Assembly: GCF_011682175.1 (NCBI RefSeq)
Contig: NZ_WHJG01000031.1
Span: 30,629 to 94,628 of the forward strand
Reading direction: 5' to 3'
Source of the DNA: Massilia frigida
GTDB lineage: Bacteria > Pseudomonadota > Gammaproteobacteria > Burkholderiales > Burkholderiaceae_D
Length of the DNA stretch: 64,000 bases
In this document: positions 1 through 9,158 of the stretch, one piece after another
Position numbering within the stretch: position 1 is the stretch's first letter
Layout: each line of letters starts with the position of its first letter
The notes under the pieces: generated by a model
Databases searched by the model: none
What the model was told of the DNA's origin: nothing
What the model saw: the letters and a program-made list of their open reading frames with translations, nothing else
Translations under genes and position numbers: made by a program

Positions 1-609
1 ATTCACGCCATTGCCACGGTCGTCGCCGATCTGGGCCATGGCAATTTTTTGTTGGACCTGCATGGCGGCACCCTGACCTGCAAGCGCGCCGCCAGTTGCC
101 TGCTCCATCCGGAAACTGGCGACAAGGTGCTGGTCTCCGGTCCGAGCCGCCAGCAAAGTTACCTGATCGCCGTGCTGGAACGCGATAGCGCGCGCACCGC
201 CCGGATCGGCGTCGAGGGCGCCATGGCGATCGGGTACGGCGGCGCGGTGCAGGTCCTCAGCGACGACGCCATCAGCCTGGAGAGCGCAGCGCTGTCCTTG
301 ACATCGGGGCAGTTGGGCATCCGCGCCGAGAGCGCCGTCGTCGTCGCGCAGGAACTGAGCTATCAGGGACGGCAGTGGCAAGGCGCACTGGGGGTGCTGC
401 GGCATACCGGGCAGGCGCTGGAAATGCTGTTGGACAAAGTACGCCAGGTCACGCGTGTCTGCTATCGCCAGGTCGAACAAACCGACCATCTGCGCGCAGG
501 TCAGCTCGATTATCAGGCCAGGGACTATCTGCGGCTGCATGGCGACCACGTCATGGTGACCAGCGACAAGCTGTTGAAAATGGATTCAAAACAGATTCAT
601 CTGGGCTGA
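1..609 (+). CDS. DUF3540 protein, type VI secretion accessory (5' end outside window)
   Basis: The reading frame is open from the first base of the window, so the start codon lies upstream; about 202 codons are visible. The visible N-terminus reads as a small beta-rich domain (TVVADLGHGNFLLDL, then a CKRAASCLL motif and a GDKVLVSG turn) followed by a long, probably beta-helical or coiled region. This is the pattern I know from DUF3540 proteins, which are usually encoded next to PAAR, DUF2169 and VgrG genes of type VI secretion loci. Its exact role in the apparatus is not established. It ends 3 bp before the next gene, suggesting one transcript. The T6SS link is from family knowledge; the partner genes would lie left of this window. 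Confidence 0.7.
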   Translation: MHAIATVVADLGHGNFLLDLHGGTLTCKRAASCLLHPETGDKVLVSGPSRQQSYLIAVLERDSARTARIGVEGAMAIGYGGAVQVLSDDAISLESAALSLTSGQLGIRAESAVVVAQELSYQGRQWQGALGVLRHTGQALEMLLDKVRQVTRVCYRQVEQTDHLRAGQLDYQARDYLRLHGDHVMVTSDKLLKMDSKQIHLG

Positions 610-612
610 GGC

Positions 613-966
613 ATGAGCGACTTTGCCTATATTGCGATCGCAGCGGTGGTGGTCGTGCTTGTTGGCGGGCATACCGCCTGGCAGATCCGTGGCTTGTTTC
701 GTGCACAGGCAGCCGACGCCAGGCTGCTCGCGCACGGCGCTATTTGCTTTGCAAAGGTGGTCAGTGCGCGCCAGAGCGGCACCCTGATCAATGACCAACC
801 GCTGTGCGTGGTGCACCTGGTGGATGTGCAGGCGCCTGCAACGCAGCGCGACATCGCCCAGCCCATCGCAGCGATCCATCTTCCGGCCATACAAACCGGC
901 TGCACGGTCGCCTTGCGGGTAGACCGTTCAAGCGGGCGGGCACTGATTGATTTTTCCCGCTCCTGA
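613..966 (+). CDS. Small membrane-anchored protein of unknown function
   Basis: 117 residues. Residues 4-22 form one hydrophobic segment (YIAIAAVVVVLVGG), followed by a soluble domain of mixed beta strands with no motif I recognise. It starts only 3 bp after the DUF3540 gene and is probably co-transcribed with it, so a role in the same type VI locus is possible but unproven. It faces the ATP-grasp gene convergently across 196 bp (967-1162), in which I see no clear terminator. Confidence 0.6.
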   Translation: MSDFAYIAIAAVVVVLVGGHTAWQIRGLFRAQAADARLLAHGAICFAKVVSARQSGTLINDQPLCVVHLVDVQAPATQRDIAQPIAAIHLPAIQTGCTVALRVDRSSGRALIDFSRS

Positions 967-1162
967 ACCTGGCGTCGATCATCCGACTTGGCGAGCGTGG
1001 TCCGTTCCGTCGCTATTTCAGTGGTAGCCGCCAGGCTGCAATAATGTGTCGTTGGTCGTCAGGTTGTTCCCAACAAGCTTCGAATCGGTACTGCAATGGA
1101 TAGCGCCGAAGGCCGCCACTCGACCGGCGGATGCCGCCGTCGGCAGCTTTGGCCCGACAGCG

Positions 1163-2320
1163 TCACAGCTGCACCAGCGCCTCGCCATCCCATTCGATAT
1201 CGCGGGTGGCCACTTCGCGCAGCGTGCAACGCTGGCGTAGCGAGAGCATCAGATAGGAGCCCATGTCTGCCACGGCGCCCGCCATGGGGCGGCGGTCACC
1301 GCCAACGCCGAGCACATCGTCCGCCGCCAGGAAATCGCGGCGCCAAGTGTTGACGCGACCGTTCGCCAGCGCCTGGGCCAGGCCGACGCTCACCATGATA
1401 GGGGCGATCATCCGCGCACGCAGCATGGATGGCGTGACCAGCCTCGCCGCAGTTCCGGCCAGGGCAGCAGGCAGCAAATCCCCGGTACCGAACAGATGGA
1501 CGCCGCTGATGGCCCTCGGATTACATTCGATCACCGCCGGGCTGTCGTTACCGGCGTCGATCCAGTCGAACGATATCTGCCCGGTGAAGTGGTGCCGCGC
1601 GACGAAGCGTGCGGCGAACGCCGCGATGCGTTCTGAAGCATGGTGCGCAAAATAGTAGCTCGAACTGCGCTTCAGACGGTACTTCGGCAGGTACACGGCA
1701 TGGGCGAGCAGGCGCCCCTGCTCGGCGACACTGTATGAGCACAGTTCCTGCCCGTGGAGGTAGTGCTGCGCGACCCAGCGGCCCATGTTCGCCAATTCGG
1801 GGGCGTCAGCCGGAATCCCGTCGGGATAGAGTCGTACGTGGACGCCGAAGCGGGAAAATTCGGGCTTGAGCACCACCGGCGCGCCATTCGCCCAATCTTT
1901 CGCTTCACCGATGCTGCGCACCAGCGCGCTGGCCGGCGGGTTGCCACCGCATGCGGCAGACAACTGCAAAAACTCCCATTTGCTGTGCAAGGTGCGCAGT
2001 TTGTCGAAATCGTCCGTGAGAATGCGGCATGACGATGGCAGTGCGTGCCGGTAGCGCGACAGGTAAAACACTTCTTCGCAGGTGGGGATGACGAGATCGA
2101 TCGCGTGCTGGCCGATGGTACGCGACAATCCGGCGATGAAGGCCGCCGGATTGAAACGCGGCGATGGCAGCTCCACTGTTGACTGTACCGCATGCGACCA
2201 TCCCGAGATGCGGCAGGGGATGCTGTCGCCGATATGGACAGTCCAGCCTTGACTGGCAAAGCGCCGGGCATGATCCGCGGCGACGGGCGCGCGTCCTCCC
2301 AATATCAGTACGTTAGGCAT
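1163..2320 (-). CDS. ATP-grasp domain ligase, last gene of the biosynthetic operon
   Basis: 385 residues from ATG 2320, which overlaps the stop of the upstream gene by 8 bp; a longer frame to 2383 exists but would intrude further into that gene. The N-terminus (PNVLILGGRAPVAADHARRF) looks like the preATP-grasp fold. The central region has the lysine-bearing VVLKPEFSRFGVHVRL strand, and the ECNPRAISG motif matches the metal-binding E-x-N-P-R signature of ATP-grasp enzymes. Such enzymes join a carboxylate, via an acyl phosphate, to an amine, thiol or other nucleophile. The substrate is unknown. Its place at the end of an operon with a ketosynthase and an adenylating enzyme suggests a late condensation step on an acyl product. 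Confidence 0.75.
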   Translation of the reverse strand: MPNVLILGGRAPVAADHARRFASQGWTVHIGDSIPCRISGWSHAVQSTVELPSPRFNPAAFIAGLSRTIGQHAIDLVIPTCEEVFYLSRYRHALPSSCRILTDDFDKLRTLHSKWEFLQLSAACGGNPPASALVRSIGEAKDWANGAPVVLKPEFSRFGVHVRLYPDGIPADAPELANMGRWVAQHYLHGQELCSYSVAEQGRLLAHAVYLPKYRLKRSSSYYFAHHASERIAAFAARFVARHHFTGQISFDWIDAGNDSPAVIECNPRAISGVHLFGTGDLLPAALAGTAARLVTPSMLRARMIAPIMVSVGLAQALANGRVNTWRRDFLAADDVLGVGGDRRPMAGAVADMGSYLMLSLRQRCTLREVATRDIEWDGEALVQL

Positions 2321-3656
2321 GGTTTTCCTGGTTGGTTGCGGGGCGCCCGACACAGCGGATGCGCCTGCGTTTGACATGGGCATCGGTGTCGGCGAACGGC
2401 ATGCGCTGGAAGACCGGCGGCGTCAATGCGTGGCGTGCGGCCAGGCGCTGCAGCGATGCCGTCAACGCCGCATGGGATGCCTCTGCCTCGTCCGCGACGG
2501 CGATGCGCCATGCCATGCCATGCTGTTCAATGCGGTAGTCCGGCAGGGCCGCAGGTGCCGACGTTACCGCCTGGCGCACCATGTCGGGATAGAGCGCCAC
2601 CAGGGCACCGTGATGTGCGCCAGGCAACCAGAGTACATCGTCGCAACGCCCTTCGACGGCCTCGATTGCGCGGCCGGCGGCGCCACAGGCGCAAGGCGTA
2701 AGGCGCACGCGCAGCACGTCATCGAGCCGGTAGCGCACGATCAACTGCGTGGTACGCGAAAAATCGGTGACGATGGGGACGAAGCGCGTCCTCTCCTTGT
2801 CCAGCCATTCCGGCTCGATGTGCACGAATTCCTCATTCAGGTGCAGCACACCCGCCTCGCAGGTGTAACCGAGAAATCCTTCCGTGCACTGGTATAGCTG
2901 GTGGACGTTCATCCCAAATGCCTGCTCGATGCGTGCTTTGTCGTCGGCTTCCAGCACTTCGGCCACGGAGATGATGCGCTGCGGCCGGATTGGCAGCGCG
3001 CCGTTCGCCGCGTGTTGCGCAAGCCGGGCCAGGATGCTGGCGGGAGCGACCACGAGATCCGGCTGCTGTTCGATCAGCGCAGGCAGATGGCAATCCACGC
3101 CCCGCAGCAGATCGTGAAAACGGAAATCCACACGGCGGCTTTTTAAGGTGGTGTAAAGATTGCTGTTCGCCCGGAGGAAAAACGCGACTTTCACGGGTCG
3201 TGCACCGATCAGCAGCCGGCGCATCAGTGCGTTCGGCAAGGTGCGCGCCATCATGATGCCGGCCCAGCGCGCGCGTTCCTCGTGCGCCACCAGGAACACA
3301 CCGCGTGTTCCCTGTGTGCCGCTCGACAGGCCGACCGTCATGCCGCGCAACTCGGGCGCGAAATCACGCGTCGTTTCGGCGGCCAGGGCGACACGCGTCG
3401 CTTCGTCCAGGCTGACGCCGGCAGTGTTCATGTCGTCGAAGCGCGCCAGCATGGTCTGCTTGTCGATGACAGGAAGCGCGGACAGCGGCTGGCCCGCGTA
3501 GTCACGATAAAACGGGCTGAGCGGCAGGTGCTTGTCGAGAAAGCGCTGCACTTGGCGCCGCTGCCAGTCGTCGAATGCGGCGCGGTTGCGAAAACGCAGC
3601 AGCCAGCGCGTGCGCGCCAGATAAGCGCCGAGGCGCAGCGTGTCAGCGAGTCTCAT
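2313..3656 (-). CDS. F390 synthetase-related adenylate-forming enzyme
   Basis: 447 residues. ATG 3656 was chosen because it gives a 14-bp overlap with the upstream gene; a longer frame to 4013 would lie inside that gene. The protein resembles the PaaK/CapK/coenzyme F390 synthetase branch of the AMP-forming acyl-activating superfamily. The nucleotide-binding motif is SSGTQGTRG near residue 123, and LYQCTEGFLG and VRYRLDDVLRVR follow, as in PaaK-like enzymes. A CACGAAGRA stretch may bind a metal. I recall this clade as the 'F390 synthetase-related' proteobacterial family, often near FabH-like genes. The expected reaction is carboxylate adenylation using ATP. Which acid it activates cannot be told from sequence. 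Confidence 0.75.
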   Translation of the reverse strand: MRLADTLRLGAYLARTRWLLRFRNRAAFDDWQRRQVQRFLDKHLPLSPFYRDYAGQPLSALPVIDKQTMLARFDDMNTAGVSLDEATRVALAAETTRDFAPELRGMTVGLSSGTQGTRGVFLVAHEERARWAGIMMARTLPNALMRRLLIGARPVKVAFFLRANSNLYTTLKSRRVDFRFHDLLRGVDCHLPALIEQQPDLVVAPASILARLAQHAANGALPIRPQRIISVAEVLEADDKARIEQAFGMNVHQLYQCTEGFLGYTCEAGVLHLNEEFVHIEPEWLDKERTRFVPIVTDFSRTTQLIVRYRLDDVLRVRLTPCACGAAGRAIEAVEGRCDDVLWLPGAHHGALVALYPDMVRQAVTSAPAALPDYRIEQHGMAWRIAVADEAEASHAALTASLQRLAARHALTPPVFQRMPFADTDAHVKRRRIRCVGRPATNQENHA

Positions 3657-4488
3657 TGAGCCAGGCCTCCCATGTCCGTTCGCAGTGCGAGGGCACGATG
3701 GCGACCTCCGTTCTGCCTGCGGCGAGCTCGCGCAGCCTGCCGAAGGTAGCGGCGTAATCATGCCGGCTGTCGAACAAACGGCTGGCAATCCAGGTGGGAA
3801 GCCGATGCTCGTCGAGTGCGTTGCGTGTCCAGCACGCGTCTGCCACCAGGAACACGTGCCGGCCGTCGGCGCGGCAAAAGGCGAGTCCCATCTGGCCGGT
3901 CGAGTGACCAGGCAAGGCAATGCCGGCCACACTTGCGTCGCCGAACAGGTCGAAGCCGCTGTCGAACGGGTGAAATTCGCGCGGCAGCGCCATGCGTTTC
4001 GCGTCTTCAGCAAAGTCCAGGCGCGTCATGAAATCGGCCGGCAACAGGGCGGGCAAGCAACCATGAACCAGGTTGCCAAAGCGAGAGCGCTTGCGCAGTG
4101 CGTCGTAGTCGGCCCGGGTCGACCAAAAGCGCGCCTGCGGAAAATCTTTCAGGCCCGCGATATGGTCGCCGTGGTAGTGCGAAATGATGACGTGCCGGAC
4201 CGCGCCGGCCTCAATACCCATGCGCGCCAGTTGGGCCACGAGCGCCTCCTCTGGCGCGAGCGTGGGGGGCGTGACCCAGCGGTAGGCGCGTTCCGGAAAC
4301 GGCTGCGTCGCGTCGAAGAAGTGCGAACTATATCCGGTATCGAACAGGATCACGCCACGTTGCGGGTGCTCGATGACGCCGCACAGCGCCGGAAAGCGCA
4401 GGCTGGACCAGCGTCCGCCACGCATGGCGATGCATTCGGGATGCGAGCAGTGCCCGGCCTTGAGCAGATGGAATTTGATTGGTTTCAT
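3643..4488 (-). CDS. Metallo-beta-lactamase-fold hydrolase (lactonase-like)
   Basis: 281 residues, cytosolic (no signal peptide). The zinc-binding motif is SHYHGDHIAG (H104, H106, D108, H109), followed by LPGHSTGQMG and a VADACW aspartate, the usual order of metal ligands in this fold. The overall layout resembles N-acyl-homoserine lactonases and other ester or lactone hydrolases. The start ATG 4488 overlaps the stop of the upstream epimerase as ATGA, so translation is probably coupled. In this operon it may open a lactone or release a thioester-bound product; a quorum-quenching role is possible but nothing here shows it. Confidence 0.8.
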   Translation of the reverse strand: MKPIKFHLLKAGHCSHPECIAMRGGRWSSLRFPALCGVIEHPQRGVILFDTGYSSHFFDATQPFPERAYRWVTPPTLAPEEALVAQLARMGIEAGAVRHVIISHYHGDHIAGLKDFPQARFWSTRADYDALRKRSRFGNLVHGCLPALLPADFMTRLDFAEDAKRMALPREFHPFDSGFDLFGDASVAGIALPGHSTGQMGLAFCRADGRHVFLVADACWTRNALDEHRLPTWIASRLFDSRHDYAATFGRLRELAAGRTEVAIVPSHCERTWEAWLNETR

Positions 4489-5502
4489 GTCGGGTGCTGT
4501 CCCATTGTTTCACGCCACCAGAGGCTGGTACGGCGGATGCCTTCATCGAGGCTCACGCGCGGCCGATAATCGAGCAGCGACGTTGCGCGCGACAGATCCA
4601 GCGTTTGCGAAAAAGCGATGGTACCGAGCGAATAGCGCGTGAAAGGCGGCTCCCAGCCTGGCACCAGGGGCGCGCAGGCTTCGAGCAGACGTGCGACCAG
4701 GTCGGCAACCAGATAGGGCCGCGGCGCTGTTTCGAGCGGCAAATCGAATGCTGTTGAAATGCGGGCAAACAGATCCCCGATCTCGACCGGCTCGCCGTTC
4801 GAGATATTGAAAATCGGATCCACGCCGGCCGGGTTGGCTGGCAGCGCAAGAGAGGCCTCGACTGCGTCCACGACATTGTCGACATAGGTCAGGTCGATCA
4901 GCGCCCGGCCACCACGCAGCAGCGGCACACGGCCCAGGCGGATGAGCCGAAGCAGGCGCGGCAACAAGGCATTATCCCAGGGACCGAAGATGGCGCGCGG
5001 CCGCAAAATGATCGAATGCGGCAGTCTAGCTGCGAGCACCAGTTCTTCCGCAGCGCGCTTGGTGCGGGCGTACTCGTTCACCGGCCTTGGCAAGGGGCTG
5101 TCTTCGTGCACCTGCAAACGGTCGGTGTAGTCGAAGTAGATGCTGGGGCTCGATATGTGAACGAGCCTGGCGACGCTGCGCTCACGACAGGCGGCAAGCA
5201 CCTCGTCCACCGCACTGAGGTTGCTGCGCTCGAATGATCGCTTGCTTCCCCACGGCGCGGCCAGCGCCGCGCAATGCACTATGGCATCCGCCCCGCGGCA
5301 GCAAGCCGACAGCCTGGCGCGCGCCGCTTTGGCGCCATGGTCGACCTTGACGAAATCGACATCGGCACCGGCCAGCGCTTTGACCGACGCCGCTTCGTGG
5401 GTATTTCGGCCGGTGAACACGATACTGTGTCCACGCGCGGCAAGGCGCCACACGACATGCCTGCCGAGGAATCCGGTCCCCCCCCGTGACGACGATATTC
5501 AT
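4485..5502 (-). CDS. NAD(P)-dependent epimerase/reductase, frameshifted in a G8 tract
   Basis: The intact product would be about 338 residues, an extended short-chain dehydrogenase similar to sterol dehydrogenase/OleD-type reductases. As given, the frame breaks at codon 8. ATG 5502 starts MNIVVTGG, then a run of eight G (minus strand; C run 5478-5485) shifts the frame. Removing one G restores TGGTGFLGRHVVWRL, the perfect Rossmann motif, in frame with the rest of the gene (5453 to 4485). Later motifs are present, including the Y-x-x-x-K site EYARTKRAAEE. ATG 5502 overlaps the ketosynthase stop as ATGA, which supports this start. The break is either a sequencing error, a phase-variable tract or a recent mutation. 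Confidence 0.75.
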
Positions 5503-6494
5503 ACGGTCAGTACCATCCCGCCCATCGTCAGGCCGGCTCCGGTACCGAGCAGCATAATCGTGCTTCCACGCTGGAAGCGCCCGTTCGCCAAGCCGAGGTG
5601 CAAGGCGGTGGGAAGCGATGCGGCGACCTGGTTGCCGTAATCGGCGAAGATGTCGACCAGTTGTTCGGACGAGATGTCCAGGCGACGGGAAAGATGGGTC
5701 AGCGCGAGCTGGCTGGCCTGGTGCGGGACCACGGCTGTCAGGTCCTTCATCCGTACACCGGCATCGGCGAGCAGCTTGGCCGTAAAATCCGGCAGCGCTT
5801 CGTACGCCAGCTTGAACACGGCCTTGCCCTCCATATGGAAGACGGTAAGCGGATCGAAAGGCACGTCCAGTAGGCGGCGCGGGTGGTAGCGCGAACCGCC
5901 GGCCGGAATGCGGCAATGGTGCACGCCGGCGGACAGGGTTTCGAGCTTCGACGACAGGATGCCAGATGCCTCGCCGGCGTCCGTGCGGCGCATAACGGCC
6001 GCCGCGGCACCATCCCCGAAAATGCCGCCCTCGCGCAGATCGGTCCAGTTGATGCCGAAGGTAGCGATATCGCACGACACCAGCAGGATATTTCGATAGC
6101 GGCCGGCCTCGACGAGATAGCTTATCGTGTCCAGCGCTACGAGAAAGGACAAGCAGCTTGCATTGATATCGAACGTCGTCGTACGCTGTTGCGACAGCCC
6201 CAGCTCGGCATGGATCAGGGCAGCATTGTAGGGCAGCGCCTGATCCATCGTGGCCGAAGCGGCAACGATGCAATCGATATCGCCCCAGTCCAACCCCGCG
6301 TTCGCGACTGCATCGCGGCAGGCCTTGGCGGCGAGCTGAGCTGTGGTCTCGGTCGTTGACAGGAAGCGGCGGCGTATGCCCGTCTGCTTCAAGCTCGTTC
6401 CCGGCGCCAAGCCCAGCCGATCGTCCAGTTGCTGGCTGCTTGTCGACTGCGCCGGCAACGCCATTCCTGTACCGGCAATTTGTATCCGTCTCAT
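5499..6494 (-). CDS. FabH-like beta-ketoacyl synthase III, first gene of the operon
   Basis: 331 residues from ATG 6494. This start is preferred over GTG 6503 because an AAGGGTG ribosome site sits about 6 bases before the ATG. The family triad is complete: Cys114 in FDINASCLSF, His258 in VVPHQAS and Asn288 in YGNQVAAS. The GAGLTMGGMVL end is typical of FabH/thiolase-like enzymes. It should carry out a decarboxylating or head-to-head Claisen condensation of acyl thioesters. Its own operon with an adenylating enzyme, a reductase and an ATP-grasp ligase points to a specialised product, not primary fatty-acid synthesis. The downstream epimerase is joined by an ATGA overlap. Confidence 0.85.
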   Translation of the reverse strand: MRRIQIAGTGMALPAQSTSSQQLDDRLGLAPGTSLKQTGIRRRFLSTTETTAQLAAKACRDAVANAGLDWGDIDCIVAASATMDQALPYNAALIHAELGLSQQRTTTFDINASCLSFLVALDTISYLVEAGRYRNILLVSCDIATFGINWTDLREGGIFGDGAAAAVMRRTDAGEASGILSSKLETLSAGVHHCRIPAGGSRYHPRRLLDVPFDPLTVFHMEGKAVFKLAYEALPDFTAKLLADAGVRMKDLTAVVPHQASQLALTHLSRRLDISSEQLVDIFADYGNQVAASLPTALHLGLANGRFQRGSTIMLLGTGAGLTMGGMVLTV

Positions 6495-6613
6495 TTCAAG
6501 CACCCTTAGATTGTTCCTGTATTTACTATTTGTTGCTTATTGGAACGTATCATAGGGTACTGAAGCCGAAACAAAAATTCCTATGGGAAAGTTGTTGTAT
6601 ATTGAGCCGCCGG

Positions 6614-6630
6614 GTATCATTTTGTGATAC
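6614..6630. promoter_or_regulatory. Inverted repeat in the operon leader region (candidate operator)
   Basis: The 322-bp AT-richer stretch 6495-6816 holds no gene and must carry the promoter of the leftward five-gene operon. Within it GTATCA-TTTTG-TGATAC is a perfect 6-bp dyad, 120 bp before the ketosynthase start. It could be an operator or a small hairpin ending galM transcripts. No convincing -35/-10 pair was assigned. Confidence 0.3.
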
Positions 6631-6816
6631 TCGCCGCACATCGACGGCCAGATTCTAAGTTGGCAGACGGGCAATGCGTCGTTGATAGAACAGTCAGGCG
6701 ATGCCAGACCCTCATGCAAACATGATACGAGCGAGTCGGTCCATGTCACTCACGCCATAAAAAGTCTGAGGAAGCGCCGATTGATTCGGCCCCACCCGTT
6801 TCCCGGGCCTGAAATA

Positions 6817-7866
6817 TCACGACTGCAACGACAACCTGTACACCGTGGTCTGCCGATACACCTGCCCCGGCCGGAGAATCACCGCCGACGCGCACTGCCC
6901 GTTCAACTGATCCGGATACGCATGCGCTTCCAGGCAAAACCCGTCGTGCCGCGCGTACGGCCGTCCGGCCCTGCCCTGCACGCCGTCGAGCCAGTTGCCG
7001 CTGTAGAACTGCAACCCCGGCTCGGTGGTCGACACCTGCAAGCGCCGTCCCGACCCCGGGTCATACACGCGCGCCACCTCGCGCAGCGGCCCCGCCCTGC
7101 CCATCGCGTGCGGCTGGATGCAGTAACAGTGATCGAAGCCGCCCGCCAGGCGAATCTGCGCATCCGGCCAGCCCAAACGCGGCCCGATGGCGGCCGGCTG
7201 GCGGAAGTCGAACGGCGTGCCGCCCACCGCCGCCACCCCCACCGGAATCCCGCCCGGGTCGGTCTCCAGGTAAAAATCGGCATCGATCTGCAGCATGTGG
7301 TCGCCCACGTCGGCGCTGCCGCCATTGAGGTTGAAATACGGATGCGCAGTCAGGTTGACCGGCGTCGGCGCGTCCGACACCGCCTCGAAGTCGATGGTGA
7401 GCCGGCCTTCGTCATCAAGCCGGTAATGCACCTGTACGTCGAGCTGGCCGGGAAAGCCGCCGTCGCCGTCGGGCGAGCTAAGGCGCAGCGACACGCCGGC
7501 GCCCGATGCGCTCAGCGTCCAGCGCGCCTTGTGAAAGCCATCGTCGCCGCCGTGCAGGTGATTGCCGCGATCATTCACGGCCGCCTGCACCGGCGCACCG
7601 TCGAGCATGAAGCGGCCCTGCGCGATGCGGTTGGCCCAGCGTCCGATCACGGCGCCGAAATAGGCGCTGTTGTCCGCATAGCCGTGCGCATCGCGATAGC
7701 CGAGCAGCACGTCGGCCACCTTGCCGTAGCGGTCAGGCGCCCACCACGACACCAGCGCCGCCCCGCGCTCGCTGATCGTCAGGCGCATGTCGTTGGCGTT
7801 GCGCAGGGTGAACAGCTGGTCGGCGCCGCGCAGCGCAGGTGTGGCAAGGATTTGCTTGGTCGTCAT
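6817..7866 (-). CDS. galM: Aldose 1-epimerase (mutarotase)
   Basis: 349 residues from ATG 7866, whose first base is the last base of the upstream stop (TAATG), so the gene is translationally coupled to the XylR-type regulator. A longer frame to 8007 lies inside that regulator and is rejected. Family residues are visible: the substrate-contact NRIAQGRF and NHLHGG motifs, catalytic His in LTAHPYFNL, Asp in GFDHCYCI and the catalytic Glu in CLEAHAYPDQLN. It interconverts alpha and beta anomers of sugars such as glucose, galactose or xylose. No signal peptide, so cytosolic. The neighbour suggests the pair serves pentose or hexose uptake. Confidence 0.9.
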   Translation of the reverse strand: MTTKQILATPALRGADQLFTLRNANDMRLTISERGAALVSWWAPDRYGKVADVLLGYRDAHGYADNSAYFGAVIGRWANRIAQGRFMLDGAPVQAAVNDRGNHLHGGDDGFHKARWTLSASGAGVSLRLSSPDGDGGFPGQLDVQVHYRLDDEGRLTIDFEAVSDAPTPVNLTAHPYFNLNGGSADVGDHMLQIDADFYLETDPGGIPVGVAAVGGTPFDFRQPAAIGPRLGWPDAQIRLAGGFDHCYCIQPHAMGRAGPLREVARVYDPGSGRRLQVSTTEPGLQFYSGNWLDGVQGRAGRPYARHDGFCLEAHAYPDQLNGQCASAVILRPGQVYRQTTVYRLSLQS

Positions 7867-9089
7867 TACGCATCTGCAGGTTGATATTGGGGAGCCGGCG
7901 CCGGCTCGGCCTGGCCTTGCAGGGCTTGATCCTGATAGGCGCGCGGGGTGCAGCCAAGCTCGCGCTTGAACACCGAATGCATGTACTGGCTCGACGTGAA
8001 GCCGCAACTGAGCGCCACATTGGCCAGGTTGCAGTCGCCGCGCCCGAGGATCGCGATCGCCGTGTCCAGGCGGAAGCGCAGGATCTCGTCGTGCACGCTG
8101 CAGCCGAGCTCCTGGCGGAAATACGATTCCAGCGACGAGCGCGAAATGCCGACGTAATCGGCCACCTGCCCGGTCTTGATGCCCTGGCAGGCGTACTGGC
8201 GGATGAAGTGGCGCGCGCGCATCACGTGCGGGTGCTTGGCCGGTTCGTGCTTGCTCGACGCCAGCACGTTGATGCCGGCCGGCGGCACCAGGATGCGCGT
8301 ATCGGCCAGGCGCGCACCGTGCAGCATCTGGTCGAGCAAATGGGCGGCGGCGCGCCCCATTTCCTGCGCGCCCTGGATCACGGAACTGAGCGGAATGCGG
8401 GTCAGCATGCGCGCCAGCGGGTCGTTGTCGATGCCGATCAGGGCCACCTGCTCCGGCACTTCGATGCCGGCGATCATGCAGGCCTGCATCAGCTGACGCG
8501 CGCGCGCATCGGTCACGGCAATGATGCCGCAGGGTTTGGGCAGGCTGTGCAGCCAGTTGATCTGCTGCTGCACCGCTTCATCCCACGAGGGCGCGCTGGT
8601 GCCCTGGCCACGGAAGACCTCGGCTTCCATGCGGTCGCGCCGCATCAGGCTGCGAAAAGCGTTTTCGCGTTCCTGGGCCCAGCGGTTTTCCTGGGCTTCG
8701 GGCAGGCTGAACAGGGCGAAGTGGCGCAAGCCGGCTTCGATCAGGTGCTCGTAAGCCAGTTTGATCAGCTTGACATTGTCGGTGGCCACGTAGGGCACGC
8801 CGGCCGGATAGGCATTGACGTTTTCGTAGGAGCCGCCCACCGCGACCACGGGAATGCGGCTGCGCGCGAGCGCGGAGGCAACCGCCGGGTCGTCGAAATC
8901 GGCGATCACGCCATCGCCCTGCCAATCTTCGATGCCGGGCAGGCGCAAGCGGAAGTCTTCTTCGAGGAACAGGTCACACGAGCTGCGCGTGCTTGACAGA
9001 TAGGCGGCGATTCCTTCAATAACTTCACGGTCGAAAATCTTGTTTGCGTTAAACAGCAATGCAATTCGATGCGATTTGGGCATCAACAT
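7866..9089 (-). CDS. XylR-type transcriptional regulator (periplasmic-binding-like domain plus AraC HTH)
   Basis: 407 residues from ATG 9089, which has AAGGAG about 10 bases upstream. Residues 1-280 form a LacI/ribose-binding-protein-like sugar sensor (RIALLFNANKIFDREVIEGI, FDDPAVASALARSRIPVVAVGG, ALIGIDNDPLARM). The last 110 residues are a double HTH of the AraC family (RHFIRQYACQGIKTGQVADYVGISRSSLESYF and VALSCGFTSSQYMHSVFKRELGCTPRAY; quoted in short pieces of one domain). This architecture matches E. coli XylR, which binds xylose and activates transport and catabolism genes. The true inducer here is unknown. It leads an operon with galM. Confidence 0.85.
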   Translation of the reverse strand: MLMPKSHRIALLFNANKIFDREVIEGIAAYLSSTRSSCDLFLEEDFRLRLPGIEDWQGDGVIADFDDPAVASALARSRIPVVAVGGSYENVNAYPAGVPYVATDNVKLIKLAYEHLIEAGLRHFALFSLPEAQENRWAQERENAFRSLMRRDRMEAEVFRGQGTSAPSWDEAVQQQINWLHSLPKPCGIIAVTDARARQLMQACMIAGIEVPEQVALIGIDNDPLARMLTRIPLSSVIQGAQEMGRAAAHLLDQMLHGARLADTRILVPPAGINVLASSKHEPAKHPHVMRARHFIRQYACQGIKTGQVADYVGISRSSLESYFRQELGCSVHDEILRFRLDTAIAILGRGDCNLANVALSCGFTSSQYMHSVFKRELGCTPRAYQDQALQGQAEPAPAPQYQPADA

Positions 9090-9158
9090 GGTGGATGGTC
9101 TCCTTAGGCCCCGCCGGCGCCCCTCTTGATCGGGAGCGCTTCCTTTATTTATTGTATA

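Noticed and set aside
1163..6494. A standard OleABCD olefin operon
   Set aside because: The adenylating enzyme is of the F390/PaaK type and not OleC, there is no OleB-like alpha/beta hydrolase, and an ATP-grasp ligase is added.
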